Shown here: one piece after another, positions 8,657 to 17,656 of the stretch
Position numbering within the stretch: position 1 is the first letter of the stretch
How the letters are laid out: each line of letters starts with the position of its first letter
Assembly: GCA_011391595.1 (NCBI GenBank)
Contig: JAABQG010000004.1
Coordinates: forward strand, 1 to 64,000
Length of the DNA: 64,000 nt
Source of the DNA: Hydrogenophaga sp.
GTDB lineage: Bacteria; Pseudomonadota; Gammaproteobacteria; Burkholderiales; Burkholderiaceae_C
Direction of reading: 5' to 3'
Made by a program: the position numbers and the translations under genes
Notes under the pieces: model-generated
The model's input: only the letters and a program-made list of their open reading frames with translations
The model's database searches: none
What the model was told of the DNA's origin: nothing

Positions 8657-8974
8657 TCAGGTCTTGGGCTTGCGCCCCGCAGGCTTCTTCGCCAGCAAGG
8701 TGTCCAGGTTCTTGACGATCTCGCGCTCGATCTTGTCGCGGAATGCGCCGAGCAAAAATCCCAGCTTCGCGTCGAGCTCAAAGGCGTGTGGGCTCACCTT
8801 GAGCGTGCCGGACACACCCGAACGTTTGAAGGTCACCTCGTCATGGCTGTGTCCCTCTTCGTAGGTGCAGTCCATGCCGAACTCGGTCTCGACCTGTTCG
8901 GCCCACTTGTACGCGATCTTGCGCGCGCCGGCATGACCGAGGTGGTGGTCACGGTGAATTTTGATGTGTGACAA
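8657..8974 (-). CDS. polyhydroxyalkanoic acid system family protein
   Basis: This 105-residue protein resembles the small conserved family annotated as PHA system or PHA granule region protein. The opening HIKIHRDHHLGHAGARKIAYKWAEQVE and the central VSGTLKVSPHAFELDAKLGFLLG are typical, as is the basic C-terminus. Its biochemical role is not established in the family. The start overlaps the 3' end of the upstream aminopeptidase gene by 26 nt, so the two are probably co-transcribed. PHA-related genes also occur at 44-46 kb in this window. Confidence 0.8.
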   Translation of the reverse strand: MSHIKIHRDHHLGHAGARKIAYKWAEQVETEFGMDCTYEEGHSHDEVTFKRSGVSGTLKVSPHAFELDAKLGFLLGAFRDKIEREIVKNLDTLLAKKPAGRKPKT

Positions 8975-10109
8975 GACCTGACTCCTTCAATGCGCGACGA
9001 CGTTCTTCCACTGGCATCGCCGCAAGTTGTTTGACCGCATCATAAAACTGGCGCCATCCCTGCGGCGTAAAACCACCCTCTTTCTCGAACAACCGCTCGA
9101 AACCCGGAACCAGTTCATCGTAAGTGGCCTGCGCTGCAAAGCTCGCGTTGTTGGCGCGCGCCACCCACGCGTCAAAGCCCCGATGCTGCGCAGGATCACC
9201 ACCCCAGTTGGCCTTGAGCGCAGCGTAACGGTCGCGAAAGCGCTGCATGACTTCCATTTTCATAGCAATCAAGGACGCATCGACGCCGGGATGGGCCTTG
9301 TTTTCCTTGTAGATAGCCTCCAGTTCGCGTCGCGTGGACAGGGTCAGGGCCCGAAAGGCCTTGCGCCGTGCATCAAAGCTGGCATACGCCTCGCGCGCGG
9401 CCGGGCTGCCGTGCAGGATCAGCCAGCGCTCGCCACCCAGGCGCTCCACGGTGGTGGCGAAAGACTCGTTGAACATGGTGTCATCTTTTGCATAGACCAC
9501 CTGATGTGCCAGTTCGTGAAACACCAGGCGCGCAAGCTCGCCTTCAGGATAGTGGATGAAGGTGCTGACCAGCGGGTCGCCGCCAGCCCAGTTCATCCAG
9601 CCCAGGGTCGAATACGCGGGCACCCCGTAGACGCTGGTTTCCAGCCCCTGCTCTTCAAGCGCACGTGCCTCGGCGCGGGCATCGGCCTCGTTGAAATAGC
9701 CGCGGTAGCTCACGCACCCGGCCACCGGGAAGCACCACGTCTTCGGTGCGAGGGAGTCCGCGGGGGCTGCCACGACATTCCACACGACCGCAGGACGGCC
9801 GAGGTCGGCATAGCGGTGGTAGCTGGGGTTGTCGGGCAACTGCAATTCGTTGGTCGCAAATGTCCGGATGCGCTGCGCCGACTTCAGCCGTTCGCGCAAG
9901 GCCTCGGGTGTTTGGGGTTCCGCCACCCAATCCGCCACGGGGCGTGCCGCGCGCATCAACTCCCAATGGCCGTTGACCGCCTGCCAGTAATAGCCTGCGG
10001 TGGAGCAGCCGCCGAGCGAGAGAGCCGCCACCAGAACGGCCCAACTTCCCCAGCCATGCGCGCGGACTCCCCCCGGTTCAGGGGGTGGACGGGTGCACCT
10101 CTGATTCAT
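8949..10109 (-). CDS. putative lipoprotein aminopeptidase (zincin fold)
   Basis: The start at 10109 (MNQRCTR) gives 386 residues with a lipoprotein signal. The lipobox LSLGGC ends at Cys35, so the mature protein should be anchored in a membrane and face the periplasm. A zinc-protease site HELAHQ at residues 198-203 is followed by Glu215 in NESFAT, the gluzincin-like third ligand. This matches a family of conserved proteobacterial proteins annotated as predicted aminopeptidases; the substrate is unknown. It is divergent from the next gene across 42 bp. Confidence 0.82.
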   Translation of the reverse strand: MNQRCTRPPPEPGGVRAHGWGSWAVLVAALSLGGCSTAGYYWQAVNGHWELMRAARPVADWVAEPQTPEALRERLKSAQRIRTFATNELQLPDNPSYHRYADLGRPAVVWNVVAAPADSLAPKTWCFPVAGCVSYRGYFNEADARAEARALEEQGLETSVYGVPAYSTLGWMNWAGGDPLVSTFIHYPEGELARLVFHELAHQVVYAKDDTMFNESFATTVERLGGERWLILHGSPAAREAYASFDARRKAFRALTLSTRRELEAIYKENKAHPGVDASLIAMKMEVMQRFRDRYAALKANWGGDPAQHRGFDAWVARANNASFAAQATYDELVPGFERLFEKEGGFTPQGWRQFYDAVKQLAAMPVEERRRALKESGLVTHQNSP

Positions 10110-10151
10110 AAATTGCAGTTCCTTCCCCTCAACATTTCTGCAAGGAAAACC

Positions 10152-10757
10152 ATGAAACATTCGACCGCCCATTTTCTCTCCCTCGCTTCTGTGGCACTGG
10201 CCTTGAGTGCGTGCGGCGGTGGGTCCGACACCGAAGCGACAGGCACCACATCAACCACCTCAACAGCACCGACAACCACATCAACCACCCCAACGACCGC
10301 AACAACACCGACAGCCACGGCCACTGCAGCCAGCGGTACCCTGACCCTTTCGGGCGCCACGCCCACCGCGCAGAACGGCACTATTGATGTAGGCGCCAGT
10401 AACGTACTGGCCATCAATACCGCGCTGACCACGGTCTCGCCTGCCGGCATCGATTACTGTGACATCAAATACACTGCGGACTCTTCTTCCGGTTCGCGTT
10501 ACGAGATCAAGGTGTATTTCCGCCGAAGCGACCAAAAAGTTCTGAACGCTAGTTTCTTCAAGACCGATTTCACCTGGGGAATCGGCGAAAGTGATCTGGC
10601 CAACGGCATCACATCAGGTGTTTCCGTGAACCTGTCCGCACGCAGCATCACGTTCACCAACAAGGTCTTGAATGGATTTTCTGGAACCGATACGGCAACT
10701 GTGAATGGCACAGTGACCTTCCCGGCCAACGCCACCGTGGCCGCTTGCGGCGCCTGA
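10152..10757 (+). CDS. Thr-rich lipoprotein of unknown function
   Basis: This 201-residue protein begins MKHSTAHFLSLASVALALSAC, a lipoprotein signal whose lipobox ends at Cys21. A Thr/Pro/Ala low-complexity linker covers about residues 28-62 and probably spans from the membrane anchor. The remainder is a Ser/Thr-rich, beta-rich globular region with two cysteines, one in IDYCDIKYT and one near the C-terminus, that could pair. I recognise no family. An AAGGAAAA tract just before the ATG can serve as ribosome binding site. Its TGA abuts the stop of the convergent oxidoreductase gene without a spacer. Confidence 0.72.
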   Translation: MKHSTAHFLSLASVALALSACGGGSDTEATGTTSTTSTAPTTTSTTPTTATTPTATATAASGTLTLSGATPTAQNGTIDVGASNVLAINTALTTVSPAGIDYCDIKYTADSSSGSRYEIKVYFRRSDQKVLNASFFKTDFTWGIGESDLANGITSGVSVNLSARSITFTNKVLNGFSGTDTATVNGTVTFPANATVAACGA

Positions 10758-12815
10758 TCAGGTCTTAGCCACCTCCACCAGGCAGTCGTAAAAAACCGGC
10801 CCGCGTCCGAGGTCGGTCAGCCGCTGGCTGGTGAGCTCGTTGACGTTGGTGCCGCGCAGGCCCAGCTTGCGCCACCAGACGCCCAGACCATTGACCACCC
10901 CGGGGCGCGCCCGCGGCGAGATTCTGGCCTTGCAGTGGTAGGCACCACGGGCATTGAAAACGCGCACCACGTCGCCATCGGCGATGCCGCGTGAACGGGC
11001 ATCGGTGGCATGCATCTCCAGGATCGGCTCGCCCTCGATGTCGCGCAGGCTTTTGACGTTGACGAAAGTGGAATTGAGGAAATTGCGGGCCGGCGGCGAG
11101 ATCATCGCCAGCGGCCAAGCCGCACTGCTGCCGGTGGTTTCGTAATTTGGCAGGTAATCCGGCAAGCCATCCAGCCCCTGCATGGCCAGGCGTTCGCTGA
11201 AAAACTCGCAGCGCCCAGACGGCGTGGGGAAGGCGCCGTGGGCAAAAGGAGCGTCGGGCAGTGGCAATGACGCAAAGCCGTTTTCCAGCAATTCATCAAA
11301 AGGTACGGCATCGCCAAATGCGGTCCGACAGAGTGTCTCGTCGTCGTCGACAAAGCAGGGGTCCGTGAACCCCATGCGTCGCGCCAGCGCACGGAAGACG
11401 TCGGTGTTGGTCCGGGCCTGCCCGAGCGGGGCGATGGCCGGGCGGTTCAGCAGCACATCGGTATGGCCATAGCTGGCGTGAACGTCCCAGTGCTCCAGTT
11501 GCGTGGTGGCGGGCAGGAGGTAGTCGGCGAAGTCGGCGGTATCGGTCTGGAAGTGTTCCAGCACGACGGTGAACAGGTCCTCGCGCGCAAAGCCCCGCAC
11601 CACCTTGCCCGATTCGGGCGCCACCGCCACCGGGTTGCTGTTGTAGACAATCATCGCCTCGACCTTCGGACCAAAGCCCGGCGACGTCTCGCGCAGCAGA
11701 TCGTCGCCGATGGTCACCATGTTGAGCGTGCGGGGCCGGCGCGCACCCAGCAGGTCGGGCCGGTGCAGCGCCGCGCGGTCGATCGGAAAAAGGCCGGAAC
11801 TGCTCAGCAACACCCCGCCGGCACGGTGCCGCCACGCCCCCGTGATCGCGGGCAGGCAGGCAATGGCGCGGGCTGCGTTGCCGCCCCCGCGCACCCGCTG
11901 CATGCCGTAGTTCAACCGGATGGCCGCCGGCCGGGTGGTTCCATAGTCGCGCGCCAGATCGGTGATTTGCTGCACGGCAACACCGCAGACCTGCGCGGCG
12001 CGCTCTGGCGGCCACTGCAGCGCACGCTCCCGCAGCCCAGCCCAGCCGAGCGTGTGTTGCGCGATGTAGTCGTGATCCAGCCAGTCATGCGTGACCAGTT
12101 CATGCATCAGCGCCAGCGCCAGGGCAGCGTCGGTGCCCGGGCGCAGGGCAATGTGTTCGTGGCACTTGTCCGCGGTTTCGGTACGGCGCGGATCGATGCA
12201 GACGATACGCGCACCGTCGCGCTTGGCCTGCTGCACATGACGCCAGAAATGCAGGTTGCTGGCAATCGAGTTGCTGCCCCAGATCAGGATCAGCTTCGAT
12301 TCGGCAAAGAACTCGACCTTCATGCCGACCTTGCCGCCCAGCGTCTGCACCATGGCTTCGGTGCCAGCCGCCGAACAGATGGTGCGCTCCAGGTGCGATG
12401 CGCCGAGCTGGTGAAAAAAGCGAGCCGCCATGCCTTCGCCCTGGACAAGACCCATGGTGCCGGCATAGCTGTAGGGAAGCACCGCCTCCGGGTTGCGCGC
12501 TGCAATGGCTTTCAGCCGCCCGGCGATGTCGTCGAGCGCCTCCTCCCAACCCACGGGCTCGAACCGGCCTGCGCCCTTGGGCCCGACGCGCCGCAGCGGC
12601 TGCAGCAGACGCTCGGGATGGTAGGTTCGCTCGGTGTAACGCGACACCTTGGTGCACAGCACGCCGTCGGTATGGCGATGCGCGGAGTTGCCGTGAACGC
12701 GAACGGCGCGACCGTTTTCCACCGTGGTGAGCAGCGCGCAGGTGTCCGGGCAGTCGTGCGGGCAGGCGCCGCGCACCACGCTGGCAACCGATGAAATGTG
12801 CTCGGGAGTTATCAT
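10758..12815 (-). CDS. molybdopterin-dependent oxidoreductase (formate dehydrogenase-like large subunit)
   Basis: This is a 685-residue member of the bis-MGD molybdenum/tungsten oxidoreductases. Cysteines at positions 18, 22, 26 and 54 (CPHDCPDTC ... GVLC) form the 4Fe-4S site. Central segments include GSNSIASNLHFW and DPRRTETADKCH. A C-terminal molydopterin-dinucleotide-binding domain ends the protein. There is no Tat signal, so it is probably cytoplasmic. No electron-transfer or membrane subunit is adjacent, so partner and substrate are unknown. Related single-subunit proteins are often labelled formate dehydrogenase or anaerobic dehydrogenase without proof. Confidence 0.88.
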   Translation of the reverse strand: MITPEHISSVASVVRGACPHDCPDTCALLTTVENGRAVRVHGNSAHRHTDGVLCTKVSRYTERTYHPERLLQPLRRVGPKGAGRFEPVGWEEALDDIAGRLKAIAARNPEAVLPYSYAGTMGLVQGEGMAARFFHQLGASHLERTICSAAGTEAMVQTLGGKVGMKVEFFAESKLILIWGSNSIASNLHFWRHVQQAKRDGARIVCIDPRRTETADKCHEHIALRPGTDAALALALMHELVTHDWLDHDYIAQHTLGWAGLRERALQWPPERAAQVCGVAVQQITDLARDYGTTRPAAIRLNYGMQRVRGGGNAARAIACLPAITGAWRHRAGGVLLSSSGLFPIDRAALHRPDLLGARRPRTLNMVTIGDDLLRETSPGFGPKVEAMIVYNSNPVAVAPESGKVVRGFAREDLFTVVLEHFQTDTADFADYLLPATTQLEHWDVHASYGHTDVLLNRPAIAPLGQARTNTDVFRALARRMGFTDPCFVDDDETLCRTAFGDAVPFDELLENGFASLPLPDAPFAHGAFPTPSGRCEFFSERLAMQGLDGLPDYLPNYETTGSSAAWPLAMISPPARNFLNSTFVNVKSLRDIEGEPILEMHATDARSRGIADGDVVRVFNARGAYHCKARISPRARPGVVNGLGVWWRKLGLRGTNVNELTSQRLTDLGRGPVFYDCLVEVAKT

Positions 12816-12898
12816 GAACAGGCCTGCAGAAGAAGGCTCATTCTTTCACAACAACGTGTTCACGCGGGGACTTGCCCGCATTGACCTGGTAACTCATC

Positions 12899-14032
12899 AT
12901 GCCCTTCGCCCCGCTCAGCCGCCGCCAGTTTTCCATCGCCACCGGCGCCGCGTTGGTCGCGGGATTTCACCCGGCCCATGCGCAGGACGACCGGATCGTG
13001 CTTGGCCAGTCCGCCGCCTTCACCGGGCCCGCCGCGCAACTGGGCGTCCAGTTCCACGCCGGGGCCAAGCTCTATTTCGACCAGCTCAACGCTCAGGGCG
13101 GCGTGGGCGGACGCAGGATCGAAATCCGCCAGCTCGACGATGGCTACGAACCCGACCGTTGCGCCGCCAATACGAAAAAGTTAATTGACGAGGAGGTCTT
13201 CGCCTTGTTTGGCTACATTGGCACACCCACCAGTGTGGTCGCATTGCCGCTGGCCACCAAGGCACGCATGCCCTTCTTCGCGCCTTTCACCGGCGCCATG
13301 GCCCTGCGTGACCCGTTCAGCAAGACCACGTTTCACGTGCGCGCCTCGTACAACGACGAAACGGCCCTGATCGTCAAGCAGCTCACCAACCTGGGCCTGA
13401 AGAAGATCGCCGTTTTTTACCAGAACGATGCCTATGGCAAGGCCGGACTTGATGGCGTGACCTTGGCGCTGGCCGCACAGAACCTCAAGCCCGTGGCGCT
13501 GGCCACGGTCGAACGCAATTCGGTGGATGTGGGCGCGGCCGTCACGGCCATCACCGCAGCCGGACCCGACGCCGTGGTGCAGATCAGCGCCTACAAATCG
13601 TGCGCGGCTTTCATCCGTGCCGCCCGAAAGGCCGGCTATGGCGGCACCTACTACAACGTGTCATTCGTGGGCACCCAGGCGCTGGCCGACGAACTCGGCA
13701 AGGACGGCGCGGGCGTGGTGGTCTCGCAGGTGGTGCCCTCGCCCTACAACGCGGCGCGGCCGATCGCGCGCGAGTTCGTCGATGCGGCCAAGAAGGCCGG
13801 CAACGTGCAGCCGAACTTTTCCAGCATGGAAGGCTACCTGGCCGCAAAGGTCTTTGCCGAAGGGCTGCGCCGCGGCGGCAAGCCCAACCGGGAGTCGCTC
13901 ATCAGCGGCCTGGAATCGATCAACGATCAGTCGTTCGGTGGCTTTGCGGTGACTTTCTCGCCGACCAACCATGTGGCCTCGAAATTTGTCGAGCTCTCCA
14001 TGCTGACCGGCGACGGCCGTGTGCGAACCTGA
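12899..14032 (+). CDS. orphan ABC transporter substrate-binding protein (branched-chain amino acid type)
   Basis: This 377-residue periplasmic protein belongs to the type-I binding family (Peripla_BP_6). The N-terminus SRRQFSIATGAALVAG followed by HAQ looks like a Tat-type signal peptide with cleavage near residue 30. The mature part begins DRIVLGQSAAFTGPAAQLG, the usual first strand and ligand loop. No permease or ATPase gene is adjacent, so it either serves a distant transporter or a sensor. Burkholderiales carry many such orphan binding proteins. The ligand is unknown; aromatic acids and amides are as likely as amino acids. Confidence 0.86.
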   Translation: MPFAPLSRRQFSIATGAALVAGFHPAHAQDDRIVLGQSAAFTGPAAQLGVQFHAGAKLYFDQLNAQGGVGGRRIEIRQLDDGYEPDRCAANTKKLIDEEVFALFGYIGTPTSVVALPLATKARMPFFAPFTGAMALRDPFSKTTFHVRASYNDETALIVKQLTNLGLKKIAVFYQNDAYGKAGLDGVTLALAAQNLKPVALATVERNSVDVGAAVTAITAAGPDAVVQISAYKSCAAFIRAARKAGYGGTYYNVSFVGTQALADELGKDGAGVVVSQVVPSPYNAARPIAREFVDAAKKAGNVQPNFSSMEGYLAAKVFAEGLRRGGKPNRESLISGLESINDQSFGGFAVTFSPTNHVASKFVELSMLTGDGRVRT

Positions 14033-14091
14033 CGGGCAGCACAGGCACCCGATCGGCCCTCGCCGCTAGAACAACCCGGTCGCCCGTCAGG
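14028..14091. repeat. inverted repeat bridging two convergent stop codons
   Basis: CCTGACGGGC at 14028-14037 is matched exactly by its reverse complement at 14082-14091. The TGA of the solute-binding gene lies in the left arm and the TGA of argE lies in the right arm. The loop is about 44 nt. There is no T-tract, so it is not a typical intrinsic terminator, but the paired arms could still mark the end of both transcripts. Confidence 0.45.
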
Positions 14092-15244
14092 CGATGGCAC
14101 GGCTGGCCGCCAGACCCTGCATGAAAGCCTCGCAGCGCGCCAGCTGGTCCAGGCTCACGTACTCATCCGGCTGGTGCGCCTGGACGATGTAGCCCGGACC
14201 GCAGACCACGGTGGGAATGCCGGCGCTCTTGAACAGCCCGGCCTCGGTGCCGAAGGCCACCAAGGTGGTGCGATCTTCGCCGCTCAGGCGCTGCGCCAGA
14301 CGCGTGACCGCATCGCCGGCCGAGCCCAGAAAGCTGGGCACCTCGCAGATCGTCTCGAAACTGAAGCCCGCCTCAGGGGCTACCTTGTGCATCGCGGGCT
14401 CCAGCGCACGGGCCTGCTCCAGCACCGCCCGCTGCATGGCCTGCACATCGGCCGTGGGCAGGTCGCGGAACTCGTAGCGGAACTCTGCGTCGCGCGGCAC
14501 CACGTTATCGGCGATGCCGCCGTGGAACTGGCCCACGCTGGCGGTGGAATACGGCACGTCGAAGCCTTCGTAGCGCTCCTCGTCGCGCTCGAAGCCCTCG
14601 GCCATGTCGCGAATCTTGCCGATCACGCGTGCCGCCATCTCGATGGCGTTGACCGACTGTGGCGTGAGCGAAGAATGCGCCTCCTTGCCGCGCACGCAGC
14701 ACTTGTAGCGGTACACGCCCTTGTGCGCGATGGCCGGCACCATGCCGGTGGGCTCGCCGATGATGCAGGCCAGCGGCCGGATACCGGCGTCGCGCAGGTC
14801 GGCAATCAGTTCGCGTACACCGAAACAGCCGACCTCTTCGTCGTAGCTGAACGCGAAGTGGATGGCAAACGGCGCCGGGCTTTCCAGGAAGGCCTGCGCG
14901 CTGGCCAGCGCCAGGGCGATGAAGCTCTTCATGTCGGCCGAGCCGCGCCCGTAGAGGCGCCCGTCGCGCACCGTGGCCGACAGCGGATCCACCGTCCAGG
15001 CCTGGCCCTCCCAGGGCACGGTGTCAGTGTGGCCGGAGAGGATGACGCCGGCCGGCTTGCCTTCGCCCAGCGTGGCGAACAGGTTGGCCTTTGTCCTGTC
15101 GGCGTTCCAGGTCAAACGGCTTTTCACGCCGAAACTTTGCAGCACGTCCCTGACGAAATGGATCAACTCGAGGTTGGAGTTGGCGCTGACCGTGTTCATC
15201 TGGACCAGGGTGCGGGCGAGTTCGAGGGCGCGTGGAGTGATCAT
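14087..15244 (-). CDS. argE: acetylornithine deacetylase
   Basis: The enzyme removes the acetyl group from N-acetylornithine in arginine synthesis. This 385-residue M20/M18-type metallopeptidase carries the metal motif SGHTDTVPW (His and Asp ligands), YGRGSADMKSF, the catalytic glutamates in SYDEEVGCFG, and GEPTGMVPAIAHKG in the ArgE subfamily arrangement. argB also lies in this window, at 43-44 kb, but the two are unlinked. It is divergent from another M20 enzyme with 74 bp between starts. Confidence 0.88.
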   Translation of the reverse strand: MITPRALELARTLVQMNTVSANSNLELIHFVRDVLQSFGVKSRLTWNADRTKANLFATLGEGKPAGVILSGHTDTVPWEGQAWTVDPLSATVRDGRLYGRGSADMKSFIALALASAQAFLESPAPFAIHFAFSYDEEVGCFGVRELIADLRDAGIRPLACIIGEPTGMVPAIAHKGVYRYKCCVRGKEAHSSLTPQSVNAIEMAARVIGKIRDMAEGFERDEERYEGFDVPYSTASVGQFHGGIADNVVPRDAEFRYEFRDLPTADVQAMQRAVLEQARALEPAMHKVAPEAGFSFETICEVPSFLGSAGDAVTRLAQRLSGEDRTTLVAFGTEAGLFKSAGIPTVVCGPGYIVQAHQPDEYVSLDQLARCEAFMQGLAASRAIA

Positions 15245-15318
15245 GCCGGGATTCTAGGGAATTGCCTGTGACGCGCATGGAGCAGGCAAGATGACCGCAG
15301 TATGGCTAGACTGTGGTC

Positions 15319-16536
15319 ATGAAAATCATCGACTCCCTGGTAACCGAAGCGGCCGGTATCGCCGCCCTTCGCCGTGACATTCACGCGCACCCTGAACTCT
15401 GCTTCGAGGAACAGCGTACTGCCGACCTGGTGGCACTCAAGCTCACCGAATGGGGCATTCCCATTCACCGTGGCATGGGGACGACCGGTGTGGTCGGCAT
15501 CGTGAAAAACGGCAACAGCGGGCGCGCTTTGGGCCTGCGCGCCGACATGGACGCCCTGCCGATGCAGGAGTTCAACACCTTTGGTCACGCCAGCCGGCAT
15601 GCCGGCAAGATGCATGCCTGCGGCCATGACGGGCACACCGCCATGCTGCTGGCCGCTGCGCAGCATTTCGCCCGGAACCGCAACTTCGACGGCACGGTCT
15701 ACCTGATCTTCCAGCCGGCTGAAGAGGGCGGCGGCGGGGCGCGCGAGATGATCAAGGATGGATTGTTCGAGGAATTCCCGATGGAGGCCGTCTTCGGCAT
15801 GCACAACTGGCCGGGCGAACAGATCGGCCGGTTTGCGGTCAGCGCCGGGCCGGTGATGGCGTCCTCCAACGAGTTCAAGATCACCATCCGGGGCAAGGGC
15901 AGCCATGCGGCGCTGCCGCACAACGGCATCGACCCGGTGCCGATCGCCTGCCAGATGGTGCAGGGCTTCCAGACCATCATCAGCCGCAACAAGAAACCGA
16001 TCGACGCGGGCGTGATCTCGGTCACCATGATCCATGCCGGCGAGGCCACCAACGTGGTGCCCGACAGCTGCGAACTTCAGGGCACGGTGCGCACCTTCAG
16101 CATCGAGGTGCTGGACCTGATCGAGAGCCGCATGAAGCAGATTGCCGAGCACACCTGCGCCGCTTTCGACGCGAGCTGCGAGTTCGAGTTCGTGCGCAAC
16201 TACCCGCCCACCATCAACTCCGCGCCCGAGGCCGAGTTCGCCCGCCAGGTGATGGCCGACATCGTCGGTGCCACCAACGTCGCGGTGCAGGAGCCGACCA
16301 TGGGCGCCGAAGACTTTGCCTACATGCTGCAGGCCAAGCCTGGCGCCTACTGCTTCATCGCCAACGGTGACGGGAGTCACCGCGAGATGGGTCATGGCGC
16401 GGGCCCCTGCATGCTGCACAACCCCAGCTACGACTTCAACGACGACCTGATCCCGCTGGGGGCCACCTACTGGGTCCGCCTGGCCGAGCAGTGGCTGGCT
16501 TCGCCGCGGCCTCATCACAGCGAAGGTGCCGCATGA
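15319..16536 (+). CDS. M20 family amidohydrolase (hippurate hydrolase-like)
   Basis: Enzymes of this family hydrolyse N-acyl or N-aroyl amino acids. The 405-residue protein shows RRDIHAHPELCFEE, RADMDALPMQE, the metal cysteine in HACGHDGHTAMLL, FQPAEEGGGGAREM with the catalytic Glu pair, and GSHAALPHNGIDPV in the dimerisation domain. The ATG at 15319 was chosen over a GTG two codons earlier. Its TGA overlaps the ATG of the downstream DUF2817 gene, so the pair is translationally coupled. The substrate is not determined; hippurate and indole-acetyl amino acids are typical for relatives. Confidence 0.9.
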   Translation: MKIIDSLVTEAAGIAALRRDIHAHPELCFEEQRTADLVALKLTEWGIPIHRGMGTTGVVGIVKNGNSGRALGLRADMDALPMQEFNTFGHASRHAGKMHACGHDGHTAMLLAAAQHFARNRNFDGTVYLIFQPAEEGGGGAREMIKDGLFEEFPMEAVFGMHNWPGEQIGRFAVSAGPVMASSNEFKITIRGKGSHAALPHNGIDPVPIACQMVQGFQTIISRNKKPIDAGVISVTMIHAGEATNVVPDSCELQGTVRTFSIEVLDLIESRMKQIAEHTCAAFDASCEFEFVRNYPPTINSAPEAEFARQVMADIVGATNVAVQEPTMGAEDFAYMLQAKPGAYCFIANGDGSHREMGHGAGPCMLHNPSYDFNDDLIPLGATYWVRLAEQWLASPRPHHSEGAA

Positions 16537-17618
16537 TCCCCATCCCCGCAGCCTTCTCGGCCAGCTACGCCGAGGCGCGTGTCAAGTTCCTGGAGGCCGC
16601 CGCATCCCTGGGGCTGCGCATTCACTCCCACCTGCATCCACTGAAAGGGCGCGACGGCGAAGCGCTGGCGATGGATGCGGTGCGCGACGGCCCTGCCGAC
16701 GCCGACATGCTGCTGATTGTCAGCAGTGCCTGCCATGGTGTGGAGGGTTACTGCGGCAGCGGCGTGCAGGTGGCGGCCCTGCACGATGCCGAGTGGCGGG
16801 AAAAGGCCCGCGCGCAGGGCGTGGCCGTGCTCTACATCCACGCGCTGAACCCCTACGGTTTCTCGCACATCCGGCGCGTGACGCAGGAAAACGTGGACCT
16901 GAACCGCAATTTCCACGACTTCTCGCAAGCCTTGCCGGTCAACACCGCCTACCGTGAAGTACAGCCGCTGTTGCTGCCCGAGCAGTGGCCGCCGACTGCT
17001 GAGAACCAGGCCGCGACCGGCGACTTCATCGCCACGCGCGGCATGCCCGCGTTCCAGGCTGCGGTTTCCGGGGGCCAGCACGAATTTCCCGACGGCATGT
17101 TCTTTGGCGGCACCGCGCCCACCTGGAGCAACCAGACCGTGCGCACCGTGCTGCGCCAGCATGCGCCGGGCGTGAAGCGCCTGGCCTGGATCGACCTGCA
17201 CACCGGCCTGGGCCCCAGCGGCCACGGCGAGCGGATCTTTGCCGGTCGGGATGATGCCGCCACGCTGGCCCGCGCCCGCGCCTGGTGGGGCGATCAGGTC
17301 ACCTCGATGTACGACGGATCATCGACCTCCGCACGCCTGACCGGCATGATGTGCCTGGCCGCCTATGACGAATTCCCGCAGGCCGAATACACCGCCATCG
17401 CCATGGAATACGGCACCCAGCCCATGACCGAGGTGATGCATGCCCTGCGCGGCGAGCACTGGCTGCACCTGCACCCCGAGGCGCCGCCGGAACTGGCCGG
17501 GCAGATCAGGCAGGCCATGATGGATGCGTTCTACACCGATACCGATGCCTGGAAAGGCCAGATCGTCAGCCAGGCGCGGCAGGCCATGTTCCAAGCGGTG
17601 GCCGGATTGAATTCCTGA
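16533..17618 (+). CDS. DUF2817 family protein (M14-like metallopeptidase)
   Basis: This 361-residue protein resembles the DUF2817 branch of the carboxypeptidase-like M14 clan. Characteristic stretches are SSACHGVEGYCGSGVQ, with a likely zinc His-Glu pair, then HALNPYGFSHIRRVTQENVDLNRNFHDF, a strong family block, and WIDLHTGLGPSGHGE with another candidate metal histidine. The start is the ATG at 16533 that overlaps the stop of the M20 amidohydrolase. Coupling to an amidohydrolase suggests that both act on the same amide or small peptide. The family function is not established. Confidence 0.83.
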   Translation: MIPIPAAFSASYAEARVKFLEAAASLGLRIHSHLHPLKGRDGEALAMDAVRDGPADADMLLIVSSACHGVEGYCGSGVQVAALHDAEWREKARAQGVAVLYIHALNPYGFSHIRRVTQENVDLNRNFHDFSQALPVNTAYREVQPLLLPEQWPPTAENQAATGDFIATRGMPAFQAAVSGGQHEFPDGMFFGGTAPTWSNQTVRTVLRQHAPGVKRLAWIDLHTGLGPSGHGERIFAGRDDAATLARARAWWGDQVTSMYDGSSTSARLTGMMCLAAYDEFPQAEYTAIAMEYGTQPMTEVMHALRGEHWLHLHPEAPPELAGQIRQAMMDAFYTDTDAWKGQIVSQARQAMFQAVAGLNS

Positions 17619-17656
17619 CTTTCTGGGCTGATTCCAGCGCCAAAAAATACCCAGCA

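Noticed and set aside
14305-15244. argE as succinyl-diaminopimelate desuccinylase (dapE)
   Set aside because: The segments GEPTGMVPAIAHKG and SYDEEVGCFG and the length fit ArgE better; the two families are close, so a tree would settle it.
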